Made by a program: the position numbers and the translations under genes
Shown: piece by piece, positions 8,094 to 14,580 of the stretch
Position numbering within the stretch: the first letter of the stretch is position 1
Layout: each line of letters opens with the position of its first letter
Notes under the pieces: generated by a model
What the model was told of the DNA's origin: nothing
The model's input: only the letters and a program-made list of their open reading frames with translations
Database searches by the model: none
From: an uncultured Prevotellaceae bacterium
GTDB lineage: Bacteria > Bacteroidota > Bacteroidia > Bacteroidales > Bacteroidaceae
NCBI GenBank assembly: GCA_902771155.1
Contig: CACXVS010000054.1
Coordinates: 1 to 19,393, forward strand
Length of the DNA: 19,393 bases
Direction: 5' to 3'

Positions 8094-8507
8094 TTATTTG
8101 CGGCTGCGAAGATAATCTTCGAGTATAATCGTGGCACTGATCTCATCCACCAGAGCCTTGTCCTGACGGGCCTTCTTCTTCAGACCGCCGGCAAGCATCG
8201 CCTGATGGGCCAGCACCGAGGTAAACCGCTCGTCATAATACTCAATAGGTACCTCGGGCATGGCTTTCTTCCATCGGTTCACAAACTGCTCCACCCGGGC
8301 CAGGTTCTCACTGGGCTGCCCGTTGGGCTGTCTGGGTTCTCCGATGATGATTCGCTCCACAGGTTCCTTGGCCAGATAGGCCTTCAGCCAGTCAAACAAC
8401 TCCGATGTAGAAACAGTCGCCAACCCTCCAGCGATCAACTGCAGAGGGTCGGTGACTGCTAATCCTGTACGTTTCCGACCGTAGTCGATGGAAAGTATCC
8501 GCGCCAA
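8094..8507 (-). CDS. ruvX: YqgF/RuvX family putative Holliday-junction resolvase or pre-16S rRNA nuclease
   Basis: The 137 residues show the RNase H-like fold signatures: ILSIDYGRKRTGLAVTD (D8 catalytic), IIIGEPRQPNGQPSE, YYDERFTSVLAHQAM and DKALVDEISATIILEDYL (D121). YqgF in E. coli takes part in 16S rRNA 5' maturation, while RuvX was proposed as a junction resolvase. The frame has no ATG at the expected place. The start is taken as TTG (8505-8507), which gives the normal family N-terminus three residues before ILSIDYG. It follows the SPOR gene by 9 nt, so it is in the same operon. Confidence 0.93.
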   Translation of the reverse strand: MARILSIDYGRKRTGLAVTDPLQLIAGGLATVSTSELFDWLKAYLAKEPVERIIIGEPRQPNGQPSENLARVEQFVNRWKKAMPEVPIEYYDERFTSVLAHQAMLAGGLKKKARQDKALVDEISATIILEDYLRSRK

Positions 8508-8516
8508 TTCGCCTTG

Positions 8517-9011
8517 TTATTGGGCGCTATACAGCAGCCAGGCGTCGGGATAGGTCTCGCGCAGCTGGTCACGGCTCGACACAGCAGAGGCCTTATCGGC
8601 AAACGTGGTGGCTACCACACGGTACATATTCTTATCCTCGTTCTTCACAATCTGTGCGTCATAGCCCGCAGCCTTCAGGCGCTGCTGCAGTCCCTCTGCG
8701 TTAGAGATCAGACCGAAGGAACCTACGATCACACTGAAGTTCTTCAAACCGGCGCCACTGATCAGAGAGACACTCTCCTGACGAACTGATACATTGTCGA
8801 GATTATCGACCACACGCGTCTCGTTGGCAGGTTTTGCCTCTACAGGACCCACAACAGCGGTCTCCTCAGTCTGCTGGGGAGTAGCCTGTGTAGCGGTGTC
8901 ATACTGCTTTGCTTTCTCGTAGGCCTTCTTATAGGCACTCTCACTCGACTTACAGCTTGTAAAAGCCATGGCTGCGCATAAACCAACGCACAAAAAGGTG
9001 TACTTTTTCAT
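8517..9011 (-). CDS. SPOR-domain lipoprotein
   Basis: This 164-residue protein has a lipoprotein signal (MKKYTFLCVGLCAAMAFTSC, lipobox FTSC, acylated C20). A variable low-complexity linker (about 21-85) leads to a C-terminal SPOR domain (about 90-160; FSVIVGSFG, AEGLQQRLKAAGYDAQIV, MYRVVATTFADKASA). SPOR domains bind denuded peptidoglycan at division sites. It is the first gene of the SPOR-ruvX-def-TPR-CotH run. A weak promoter-like TAATTTCG lies at 9056-9063 on the minus strand. It is divergent from the YtxH operon. Confidence 0.92.
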   Translation of the reverse strand: MKKYTFLCVGLCAAMAFTSCKSSESAYKKAYEKAKQYDTATQATPQQTEETAVVGPVEAKPANETRVVDNLDNVSVRQESVSLISGAGLKNFSVIVGSFGLISNAEGLQQRLKAAGYDAQIVKNEDKNMYRVVATTFADKASAVSSRDQLRETYPDAWLLYSAQ

Positions 9012-9153
9012 TTCTTGTTGTATTTAAAAAATTAGTTGTTGCATTAATTTGTGTGCGAAATTACAAAATATCACACAAAAACAAGCGAAAACACCACATA
9101 AAGTTTGTTAAATCGGGGAAAACACAACTTTTTCACAAAAATTTTGGCTCTTT

Positions 9154-9186
9154 TTTGCATTCCAAACGAAAAGTTTTGTATATTTG
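9154..9186 (+). promoter_or_regulatory. Promoter of the YtxH operon
   Basis: TTTG (9154-9157), a 21-nt spacer and TATATTTG (9179-9186) match the Bacteroidetes sigma-70 type consensus. The ATG of the first gene is 41 nt downstream. Confidence 0.75.
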
Positions 9187-9227
9187 CAGAACGGAAACTC
9201 ATGTAGTATTAATAAAACAGTTCGATT

Positions 9228-9440
9228 ATGAAAAGTTTAGGTTACTTAAGTGCATTCCTCGGCGGTGCCATCGCAGGTGCAGCCCTGGGCATTCTCCTGG
9301 CTCCCGAGAAGGGACAGGACACGCGTGTGAAAATTACGGACGCAGTTGAAGACTTCCTGAAGAAGCACAACATCAAACTCAGCCGTAAAGAGGTTGTCGA
9401 CCTGGTTGACGACATCCAGGACGCAGCCGAAGAGGAATAA
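9228..9440 (+). CDS. YtxH-domain membrane protein
   Basis: This 70-residue protein starts with a glycine-rich membrane segment (about 4-24, LSAFLGGAIAGAALGILLAP). The hallmark LLAPEKGQDTR follows, then an amphipathic acidic tail. YtxH-type proteins are small membrane proteins often linked to stress; the molecular role is not established. It is the first gene of a three-gene plus-strand operon, 23 nt before the next gene. Confidence 0.9.
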   Translation: MKSLGYLSAFLGGAIAGAALGILLAPEKGQDTRVKITDAVEDFLKKHNIKLSRKEVVDLVDDIQDAAEEE

Positions 9441-9447
9441 TCTGAAT

Positions 9448-9453
9448 AGGAGG
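9448..9453 (+). promoter_or_regulatory. Strong Shine-Dalgarno sequence
   Basis: AGGAGG, continuing as AGGAGGAG, lies 10 nt before the ATG at 9464. Such a full anti-16S match is unusual in Bacteroidetes, where most genes lack one, and no other gene in this window has one. Confidence 0.6.
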
Positions 9454-9463
9454 AGAGTGCGTA

Positions 9464-9814
9464 ATGCTTTCAAGCGACAAGAACGTTGAGACGTTTGCCC
9501 AACTGATTGAGGTGCTGAAACATTACCTCGGGCTTCAGACGGAGTATGTCAAGCTCGATGTGATTGACAAGGTGGTGCGCCTGTTAACGGCGGCTGCCTT
9601 GGCAATCCTCTTTATCCTGATCATCATTGCCGTGCTCATGTTCTTCTCGTTTGCCTTTGCCTATTGGCTGGCAACTTACACAGGTACGGCGCTGGCCTTC
9701 CTCATTGTAGCCCTTATCCATCTGTTGCTCTTCTTTGTGGTCATGCATTTCCGTGGCCCCTGGATCCAGAAGCCCTTAGTCCACTTCCTTGCCTCCCTCC
9801 TCCTAAGTAAGTAA
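9464..9814 (+). CDS. Phage_holin_3_6-family (YqjE-like) membrane protein
   Basis: This 116-residue protein has an N-terminal amphipathic segment (about 1-35) and two transmembrane helices (about 40-69 and 74-95), then a short cytoplasmic tail. The pattern, with KLDVIDK before the first helix, matches the Phage_holin_3_6/DUF1469 family that includes E. coli YqjE. Despite the name it is not a phage gene. It lies between the YtxH gene and a small charged protein, an arrangement recalling proteobacterial yqjD-yqjE-yqjK. Confidence 0.8.
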   Translation: MLSSDKNVETFAQLIEVLKHYLGLQTEYVKLDVIDKVVRLLTAAALAILFILIIIAVLMFFSFAFAYWLATYTGTALAFLIVALIHLLLFFVVMHFRGPWIQKPLVHFLASLLLSK

Positions 9815-9837
9815 TCCCCTTTCAACTCTCAACTACC

Positions 9838-10134
9838 ATGTTGCCCGTCAAGAAACCCGTCCGTGAATACCGCACGTTGGAAGAAATCCGCCAGCGCAAG
9901 GACGAGCTGCTCCAGCAGCTCGAACAGGACAATACCCAGTTCACCAAGTTGTGGAACAACGTATTTATTAAAAAGGAGGGCAACTCCAAGACCGACTACA
10001 TCGCTGGTCTGGTCAGCAATGGCATCGTAGCCATCGATACCATCTTCCTGGTCCGCAAGCTTCTCAAAAACTACGGTTCCCTCTTCGGCTTCTCCTCTTC
10101 TTCCTCCAAAAAGAAAAAGAAATCCCGCAAATAA
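9838..10134 (+). CDS. Small basic hypothetical protein, third gene of the YtxH operon
   Basis: This 98-residue protein has no family I can name. The N-terminal third is charged and likely helical (TLEEIRQRKDELLQQLEQDN). A hydrophobic stretch follows (about 54-83, IAGLVSNGIVAIDTIFLVRKLL), and then a Ser-rich and Lys-rich tail ending SSSSSKKKKKSRK. It starts 23 nt after the holin-family gene and ends 4-7 nt before the large repeat region. By position it may be the counterpart of YqjK in proteobacterial operons; this is inference only. Confidence 0.8.
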   Translation: MLPVKKPVREYRTLEEIRQRKDELLQQLEQDNTQFTKLWNNVFIKKEGNSKTDYIAGLVSNGIVAIDTIFLVRKLLKNYGSLFGFSSSSSKKKKKSRK

Positions 10135-10180
10135 CGCCCCCTAAATAATCTTTTTTAAGTCCCCTATATATGGGGGGGGG

Positions 10181-10235
10181 TCGTATATTGGTCGTATACT
10201 GGTTGTATACTGGTTGTATACTGGTCGTATAAAAG
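10181..10235. repeat. 11-bp tandem repeat, five units, at the left edge of composite element 1
   Basis: The units are TCGTATATTGG, TCGTATACTGG, TTGTATACTGG, TTGTATACTGG and TCGTATAAAAG, end to end. A run of nine G lies directly before (10172-10180). Element 2 has the same repeat with three units (14581-14612). An 11-bp period is about one helical turn. Confidence 0.95.
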
Positions 10236-10715
10236 AAAAGCCTGAAAAGACGTCCTGAGCTCGCAGGCCGGGTGTAATATTATCGTAATCATTCGGAGAA
10301 CTCGCTACGCTCAGACAGCTCCTCATGTCGATTTGCTTGGATTGCTTCCCAATCCAAGAATCGAATAAGATACTAATCTACGTTATCTGGTTATTTGAGG
10401 CTTTTTTATATGGAATTAAAAAGCGACGATCTACCCAAAAGCGTTGGGAAAAAGAAAGATGTATGGGAATGAATACATTCCGCACGAAGAGGTCTTTAGA
10501 GACTGTTGATTATTCTGAATCAATATTGAGTCTCAGATTGCAGAAGAGCAATCTGAGCAACGAAATACGAAATGCTGTTTGAGCAAAGCGAGTTCATTGA
10601 GTGATTTGGAATAATTGACAGTCGGCCTCTGAGCTCAGGACGTAATCATTCCCATACACCTTTCTTATATACGAACAAACCACGTACACCTTTCTTTTAT
10701 ACGAACAAGCCTCAA
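10181..10715. repeat. Composite inverted-repeat element, copy 1
   Basis: This fills the gap between the convergent YtxH operon and the hydrolase gene. It consists of the 11-bp repeats, then ACGTCCTGAGCTCGCAGGCC (10250-10269), an A-type arm with hairpin TTGGATTG/CAATCCAA (10337-10357), a central stretch, and a B-type arm in opposite orientation with hairpin CTCAGATTGC/GCAATCTGAG (10532-10557). It closes with the inverted boundary GGCCTCTGAGCTCAGGACGT (10624-10643) and two units of CACCTTTCTT-type sequence ending near 10709. Short open frames inside it look spurious. There is no transposase. Confidence 0.9.
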
Positions 10716-10744
10716 ATACATTCTTCTTTTTAAAGCCAAGGACA

Positions 10745-11506
10745 TTAAATAACGATTTCTTGCCCGTCGTAGGCCAATTGGATGTCGGGAGGGAGCTGGG
10801 CGTTAACCTGGGCATGGAGCCCCACATCGTGACAGACATGGATGATGTACGTCTGACGAGCCCCTACCCTACGGGCAAACGCCATGGCATCATCCATGAG
10901 CTGATGCGAGTGATGCGGCTTGGTAAACCTGAGCGCATTCACCACTAAGACCTCAGTACCCTCCAGATAAGGATATTCAGACTCATGGATGCTCTTCATG
11001 TCAGTGATATAAGTCAGAGACCCGATCTTATACCCCAAGATGGGCAGTTTCCCATGCATCACTTCTATGGGCGTGATATCCAAGTCACCGATAGTCAGAG
11101 GTTCATGGGCATGAATCTCGTGCAGTCCGATGGCAGGCACTCCCGGGTATCTGTTTTCTGCAAAACAGTAGGGCAACATCTCCAACATACCCTTTCTGGC
11201 AATAGGATCGGCATAGACGTTGATCTCACCAAACTGACAATAAGGCCTGATGTCATCCATACCCCCCACATGGTCATAATGACTGTGAGTAATCAGGATT
11301 CCGTCAATCTTACGGAAAGGCTGTGGCAGTATCTGTTGACGGAAATCCGGTCCACAGTCTATCAGCAGACGCGTCTGCTCAGTCTCCACCAATACCGAAC
11401 AACGTGTCCGGTTGTCTCGCGGATCCCGACTCCTGCACACCTCACACTGGCACCCGATGACAGGCACCCCGCATGATGTTCCCGTTCCCAAAAATATCAA
11501 CCTCAT
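10745..11506 (-). CDS. PhnP-like metallo-beta-lactamase-fold phosphodiesterase
   Basis: This 253-residue protein has a Cys cluster near the N-terminus (C12, C19, C21, C24; GTSCGVPVIGCQCEVC) like the structural zinc site of PhnP, and the catalytic metal motif THSHYDHVGG (HSHYDH 74-79). Further likely ligands are H155 in EVMHGK, D188 in ITDMKS and H242 in the HVCHDVGLH region (approximate positions). Relatives hydrolyse cyclic phosphodiesters, including phosphoribosyl cyclic phosphate. No phosphonate genes are near, so the substrate is unknown. It is the last gene of the lipoprotein-murB-hydrolase operon. Its ATG follows directly on a heptad repeat. Confidence 0.88.
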   Translation of the reverse strand: MRLIFLGTGTSCGVPVIGCQCEVCRSRDPRDNRTRCSVLVETEQTRLLIDCGPDFRQQILPQPFRKIDGILITHSHYDHVGGMDDIRPYCQFGEINVYADPIARKGMLEMLPYCFAENRYPGVPAIGLHEIHAHEPLTIGDLDITPIEVMHGKLPILGYKIGSLTYITDMKSIHESEYPYLEGTEVLVVNALRFTKPHHSHQLMDDAMAFARRVGARQTYIIHVCHDVGLHAQVNAQLPPDIQLAYDGQEIVI

Positions 11507-11558
11507 CTATCAACTATAATCTATCAACTATCAACTATAAACTATCATCTATCAACTA
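11507..11558. repeat. Heptad repeat between murB and the hydrolase gene
   Basis: The 49-nt gap is wholly made of heptads of the type TATCAAC, TATAAAC, TATCATC and TATAATC. It begins directly at the hydrolase ATG (11504-11506) and overlaps the murB stop (TAG, 11556-11558). It is the same family as 5445-5508 and 12541-12561. Confidence 0.9.
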
Positions 11559-12542
11559 AACCACGTTCACTTCCGGTTTCAGTTCGATGCCGAATTTCTC
11601 TTTCACATCATGTCGGATGGTCTCACACAACCTGACGATCTCCTGTCCTGTGGCACCCCCAAGATTCACAAGCACCAAGGCCTGTTTCTCATGCACCCCG
11701 GCCCTACCAAGACTTTTTCCTTTCCAACCACACTGCTCAATCATCCAACCGGCCGGAATCTTCACCTGGGTGTCACTCACGTCATAATGGGGCATGTCGG
11801 GATACTGCGCAGCCAAAGTCTCATAGTGTTCACGACTCACCACAGGGTTCATAAAGAAACTCCCGGCATTGCCCACCACCTTGGGGTCGGGCAGCTTGGC
11901 TTGTCTGATGTCAATAATGGTCTGGCGCAATTCCTGAGGCGTGAGATCCTTCACCTGTTTCAGTACACCGTAGTCCAGATGGGGCTTAAAGGTTGTCGAG
12001 AGCCGGTAAGTCACATGCGTAATCAGATAGCGGTCTTTCCATTCCTGTTTGAACCGGCTCTGTCGGTAGCCATACCCACAGTCCTTAGCCTGGATGTTCA
12101 CCACCCTACCTGTGGCAATCTCCACCGCCTCGATGGTCTCGATATAGTCCTTGGCCTCTACGCCGTAAGCCCCGATGTTCTGTACAGCCGAGGCCCCTAC
12201 ATCACCAGGAATCAGCGACAGGTTCTCCAGTCCGTAGAGCCCTGCCATCAGCGAAGCCTCAACCATTTCGTCAAACACTTCCCCACTGCCACAGGTCATT
12301 CGGTCACCGTCAATTTGGATGCCCAAGATGTCGGAGCGTACCACGATACCCTCATAGTCCTTGGTCAACAGCAGATTACTGCCTCCACCTATTATAATAT
12401 AAGGACGGCTTGCCTTACGGATGATCTCAGCCACCTGTTGGGCTTCCTCCACCGTAGCAAACTCCAGAAACCGCTCACACTTAGCCTCCAGCCCAAATGT
12501 GTTATGTCCCTTCAAACTATAATCCCTCAGCTCTCTCACCAA
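11556..12542 (-). CDS. murB: UDP-N-acetylenolpyruvoylglucosamine reductase
   Basis: MurB is a flavoenzyme that reduces UDP-GlcNAc-enolpyruvate to UDP-MurNAc in peptidoglycan precursor synthesis. The 328 residues show the FAD-binding segment IGGGSNLLL (51-59), GDVGASAVQNIGAYG (113-127), YGYRQSRFK (R160, equivalent to E. coli R159), GNAGSFFMNP (proton donor S228) and LKPEVNVV (E324). Length and the YGYR loop indicate a type I enzyme. There is no ATG in the expected place. The start is TTG (12540-12542) or GTG (12537-12539), and the TTG lies within the upstream heptad repeat. Confidence 0.96.
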   Translation of the reverse strand: MVRELRDYSLKGHNTFGLEAKCERFLEFATVEEAQQVAEIIRKASRPYIIIGGGSNLLLTKDYEGIVVRSDILGIQIDGDRMTCGSGEVFDEMVEASLMAGLYGLENLSLIPGDVGASAVQNIGAYGVEAKDYIETIEAVEIATGRVVNIQAKDCGYGYRQSRFKQEWKDRYLITHVTYRLSTTFKPHLDYGVLKQVKDLTPQELRQTIIDIRQAKLPDPKVVGNAGSFFMNPVVSREHYETLAAQYPDMPHYDVSDTQVKIPAGWMIEQCGWKGKSLGRAGVHEKQALVLVNLGGATGQEIVRLCETIRHDVKEKFGIELKPEVNVV

Positions 12543-12561
12543 CTATCAACTATAAACTATC
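12541..12561. repeat. Short heptad repeat at the murB start
   Basis: Three units (AACTATC, AACTATA, AACTATC) fill the 21-nt gap between the lipoprotein gene and murB. On the coding strand this reads GATAGTTTATAGTTGATAGTT and supplies the likely TTG start codon of murB. Confidence 0.85.
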
Positions 12562-12563
12562 AC

Positions 12564-13403
12564 TTAGTTCGTCATTTTAAACAACTTCCAAGCCCCGTTA
12601 ATCTTCTTGAACCTCAGTTCCACCTCCAGTCCGTTGGCCACACCTCGCAACAGGAAGATCTTCTCTGGTGCCGAAGGCTGGGGCTTGCCATACACGATGT
12701 TATACAGCACTTTTCCGGGCAGTGTGGGAGCAAAGGCTCCCCAAGTGTCAGGCGTAATCACACCCTCCATCATGTTAAAGTCGTCATCGGGATCAGGCCC
12801 AACAAAGGCCACCGTCTCGTTCAGACTCTTCACCTGGAATGCACTGTCGGTGACAAACTTCTTGTAGAACGTCAGGAAGTCGGCATTGGCATTCTCTTCC
12901 AGGGGTGTCACCTGGATAGCCTTCAGCATCCAGGCCCCTCTCAGTCGCTGGAACAGGTAGTTGGTCACGCGGTTTTTCTTCAGATGGATTTTCTCCACAG
13001 TAGCCTCCGACACAGCCGTATCCTTCATCAGGGCCATCTGCTGCTCGTCGTTGAAAAGTAAGGTGTAGTATCCCTGTCGCATGAAGAAGTGCTCCATCTG
13101 CCACTGCTTTTTCTCGATGAGGGTGGTTTTCCCAGCCTCCATCTGTCGCAGGGGGAAGATGATACGCTCCTGCTGCAGACGCTTGTTGGCCGCGAAGTTA
13201 AACACGAAGTCGTCAAACATCGCGTCGGCAGCTCTGGGCATCGGTGTCTCAGTGATCAACAGCTCCAGAGTGTCGGTCTCAGCCGTCTGTGATGAGTCGG
13301 CCACCGAGTCGCTGGCTGTCTCATCAGCCTGTCCGGCCTTGTTCCCTGTACACGAGAACATCAGCCCTGTCACTGCCAAAAAACCAATCAAAAACCTCTT
13401 CAT
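12564..13403 (-). CDS. DUF4348-like lipoprotein
   Basis: The frame is open to 13442, but the ATG at 13401-13403 is chosen because it starts a clean lipoprotein signal (MKRFLIGFLAVTGLMFSC, acylated C18) and because the promoter -7 box lies within the longer version. The 279-residue mature-type protein has an acidic Ser/Thr linker (about 19-50), then a domain beginning MFDDFVFNFAANKRLQQERIIFPL that resembles DUF4348, a Bacteroidales family of unknown function. It is first in an operon with murB, so a cell-envelope role is possible but unproven. Confidence 0.8.
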   Translation of the reverse strand: MKRFLIGFLAVTGLMFSCTGNKAGQADETASDSVADSSQTAETDTLELLITETPMPRAADAMFDDFVFNFAANKRLQQERIIFPLRQMEAGKTTLIEKKQWQMEHFFMRQGYYTLLFNDEQQMALMKDTAVSEATVEKIHLKKNRVTNYLFQRLRGAWMLKAIQVTPLEENANADFLTFYKKFVTDSAFQVKSLNETVAFVGPDPDDDFNMMEGVITPDTWGAFAPTLPGKVLYNIVYGKPQPSAPEKIFLLRGVANGLEVELRFKKINGAWKLFKMTN

Positions 13404-13419
13404 GTTCTCAAAATTGCCA

Positions 13420-13427
13420 CAAAGGTA
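13420..13427 (-). promoter_or_regulatory. -7 promoter element of the lipoprotein-murB operon
   Basis: The minus strand reads TACCTTTG, a perfect TAnnTTTG match, 16 nt before the chosen ATG. No TTTG is seen at -33 (about 13447-13450). It is back-to-back with the pheS promoter. Confidence 0.65.
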
Positions 13428-13469
13428 CAAATATTTCTTCATTCTTCATCTTTATTCTTATTTTTTTTG

Positions 13470-13477
13470 TACCTTTG
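13470..13477 (+). promoter_or_regulatory. -7 promoter element of pheS
   Basis: TACCTTTG lies 29 nt before the pheS ATG and is preceded by a T-rich run. The expected -33 position (about 13447-13450) coincides with that of the divergent promoter, and neither has a clear TTTG there. Confidence 0.65.
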
Positions 13478-13506
13478 CACGCAAATTTGCAAATTTTACT
13501 ATAGAT

Positions 13507-14565
13507 ATGATACTTGATAAGATTGACGAGCTTCTCAAAGAAGTACAGACATTAAGCGCTAAGAATGCGGAGGAAGTAGAACAGCTCCGCCTGAAATATC
13601 TCAGCAAGAAGGGTGAGATTACAGCCCTGATGAACGATTTCCGCAATGTGGCAGCCGACCAGAAGAAGACCGTTGGCATGAAGATCAACGAACTCAAGAC
13701 GCTGGCCACCGAGCGCATCAATCAGTTGCGCGAGGATTGCGAGACGCAGGAGAGCAGTGACGAGGCGCTCGATCTTACGCGCACCCCCTATCCCATCCAG
13801 TTGGGTACGCGCCACCCGTTGACCATTGTCACCAACGAGATTATCGACATTTTCTCACGTATGGGCTTTGTCCTGGCCGACGGTCCCGAGGTGGAGGACG
13901 ACAATCATATCTTCACCAAGATGAACTTCGCTGCCGATCACCCCGCCCGTGATATGCAGGACACATTCTTTGTCAGTCAGCATCCCAACGATGTCACGAA
14001 GAACATCCTGCTCCGCTCCCATACCTCTTCAGTACAGGCGCGCGTCATGGAGCGTCTGCACACCGAGGATGGCCAGTTGAAAGAGCCCATCCGTGTCATC
14101 TGTCCGGGACGCGTCTATCGCAACGAGGCCATCACTGCCCGTGCCCATTGTTTCTTCCATCAGGTCGAAGGTCTGTATATCGACAAGAACGTATCGTTTA
14201 CCGACCTCAAGCAGGTACTGCTCTCCTTCGCCAAGGAGATGTTCGGTCCCGACACGAAGATCCGTCTGCGCCCCAGTTACTTCCCGTTTACGGAGCCCTC
14301 TGCCGAAATGGACATCTCTTGTTTCATCTGCGGTGGTGAGGGCTGTGGCTTCTGCAAGCACACCGGTTGGGTGGAAATCTTAGGCTGTGGCATGGTCGAT
14401 CCCAATGTCCTCGAGCTTTGTGGCATCGATTCCAAGATCTACAGTGGCTATGCCTTCGGCATGGGTGTCGAGCGCATCACGAATCTGAAATACCGTGTGA
14501 GCGATCTCCGCATGTTCTCCGAGAACGACACCCGCTTCTTAGAGGAATTCGAATCCGCCAATTAA
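13507..14565 (+). CDS. pheS: Phenylalanine-tRNA ligase alpha subunit
   Basis: This is the catalytic subunit of the alpha2beta2 enzyme that charges tRNA-Phe. The N-terminal coiled coil spans about 1-85 and the class II core follows, with HPLTIVTNEI, LLRSHTSSVQAR (169-179), GRVYRNEAITARAHCFFHQVEG (motif 2 region) and GYAFGMGVERI (motif 3). A four-Cys insert (C272, C275, C280, C283; CFICGGEGCGFCKHTGW) probably binds zinc, as in many non-enteric PheS proteins. The open frame extends upstream to 13081, but the ATG at 13507 gives the family's normal start and 352-residue length and lies just after the promoter. pheT does not follow. Confidence 0.97.
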   Translation: MILDKIDELLKEVQTLSAKNAEEVEQLRLKYLSKKGEITALMNDFRNVAADQKKTVGMKINELKTLATERINQLREDCETQESSDEALDLTRTPYPIQLGTRHPLTIVTNEIIDIFSRMGFVLADGPEVEDDNHIFTKMNFAADHPARDMQDTFFVSQHPNDVTKNILLRSHTSSVQARVMERLHTEDGQLKEPIRVICPGRVYRNEAITARAHCFFHQVEGLYIDKNVSFTDLKQVLLSFAKEMFGPDTKIRLRPSYFPFTEPSAEMDISCFICGGEGCGFCKHTGWVEILGCGMVDPNVLELCGIDSKIYSGYAFGMGVERITNLKYRVSDLRMFSENDTRFLEEFESAN

Positions 14566-14580
14566 TCTTCTGAGGCTGGC

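Noticed and set aside
9464..9814. Phage lysis holin
   Set aside because: The family name is historical; there are no endolysin or other phage genes nearby, and the operon context is that of a housekeeping membrane module.
10172..10180. Phase-variable poly-G tract
   Set aside because: It lies between converging genes, outside any coding frame or promoter, so slippage would have no obvious switching effect.
10141..10582. Short open frames in the repeat elements, including one that recurs at 14477-14737
   Set aside because: Their shared residues simply translate the shared repeat sequence; there is no promoter or start context, and the same bases form hairpins.
11610..13061. Long plus-strand open frame of 483 codons
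   Set aside because: It is antisense to murB and the lipoprotein gene, which have strong family evidence; the frame is a by-product of their codon use.
13404..13442. Upstream ATG for the lipoprotein gene
   Set aside because: It would place 13 residues before a clean lipoprotein signal and start upstream of the TACCTTTG promoter box.
13081..13506. N-terminal extension of the pheS frame
   Set aside because: It would overlap the divergent lipoprotein gene and the pheS promoter; the ATG at 13507 matches the family start.
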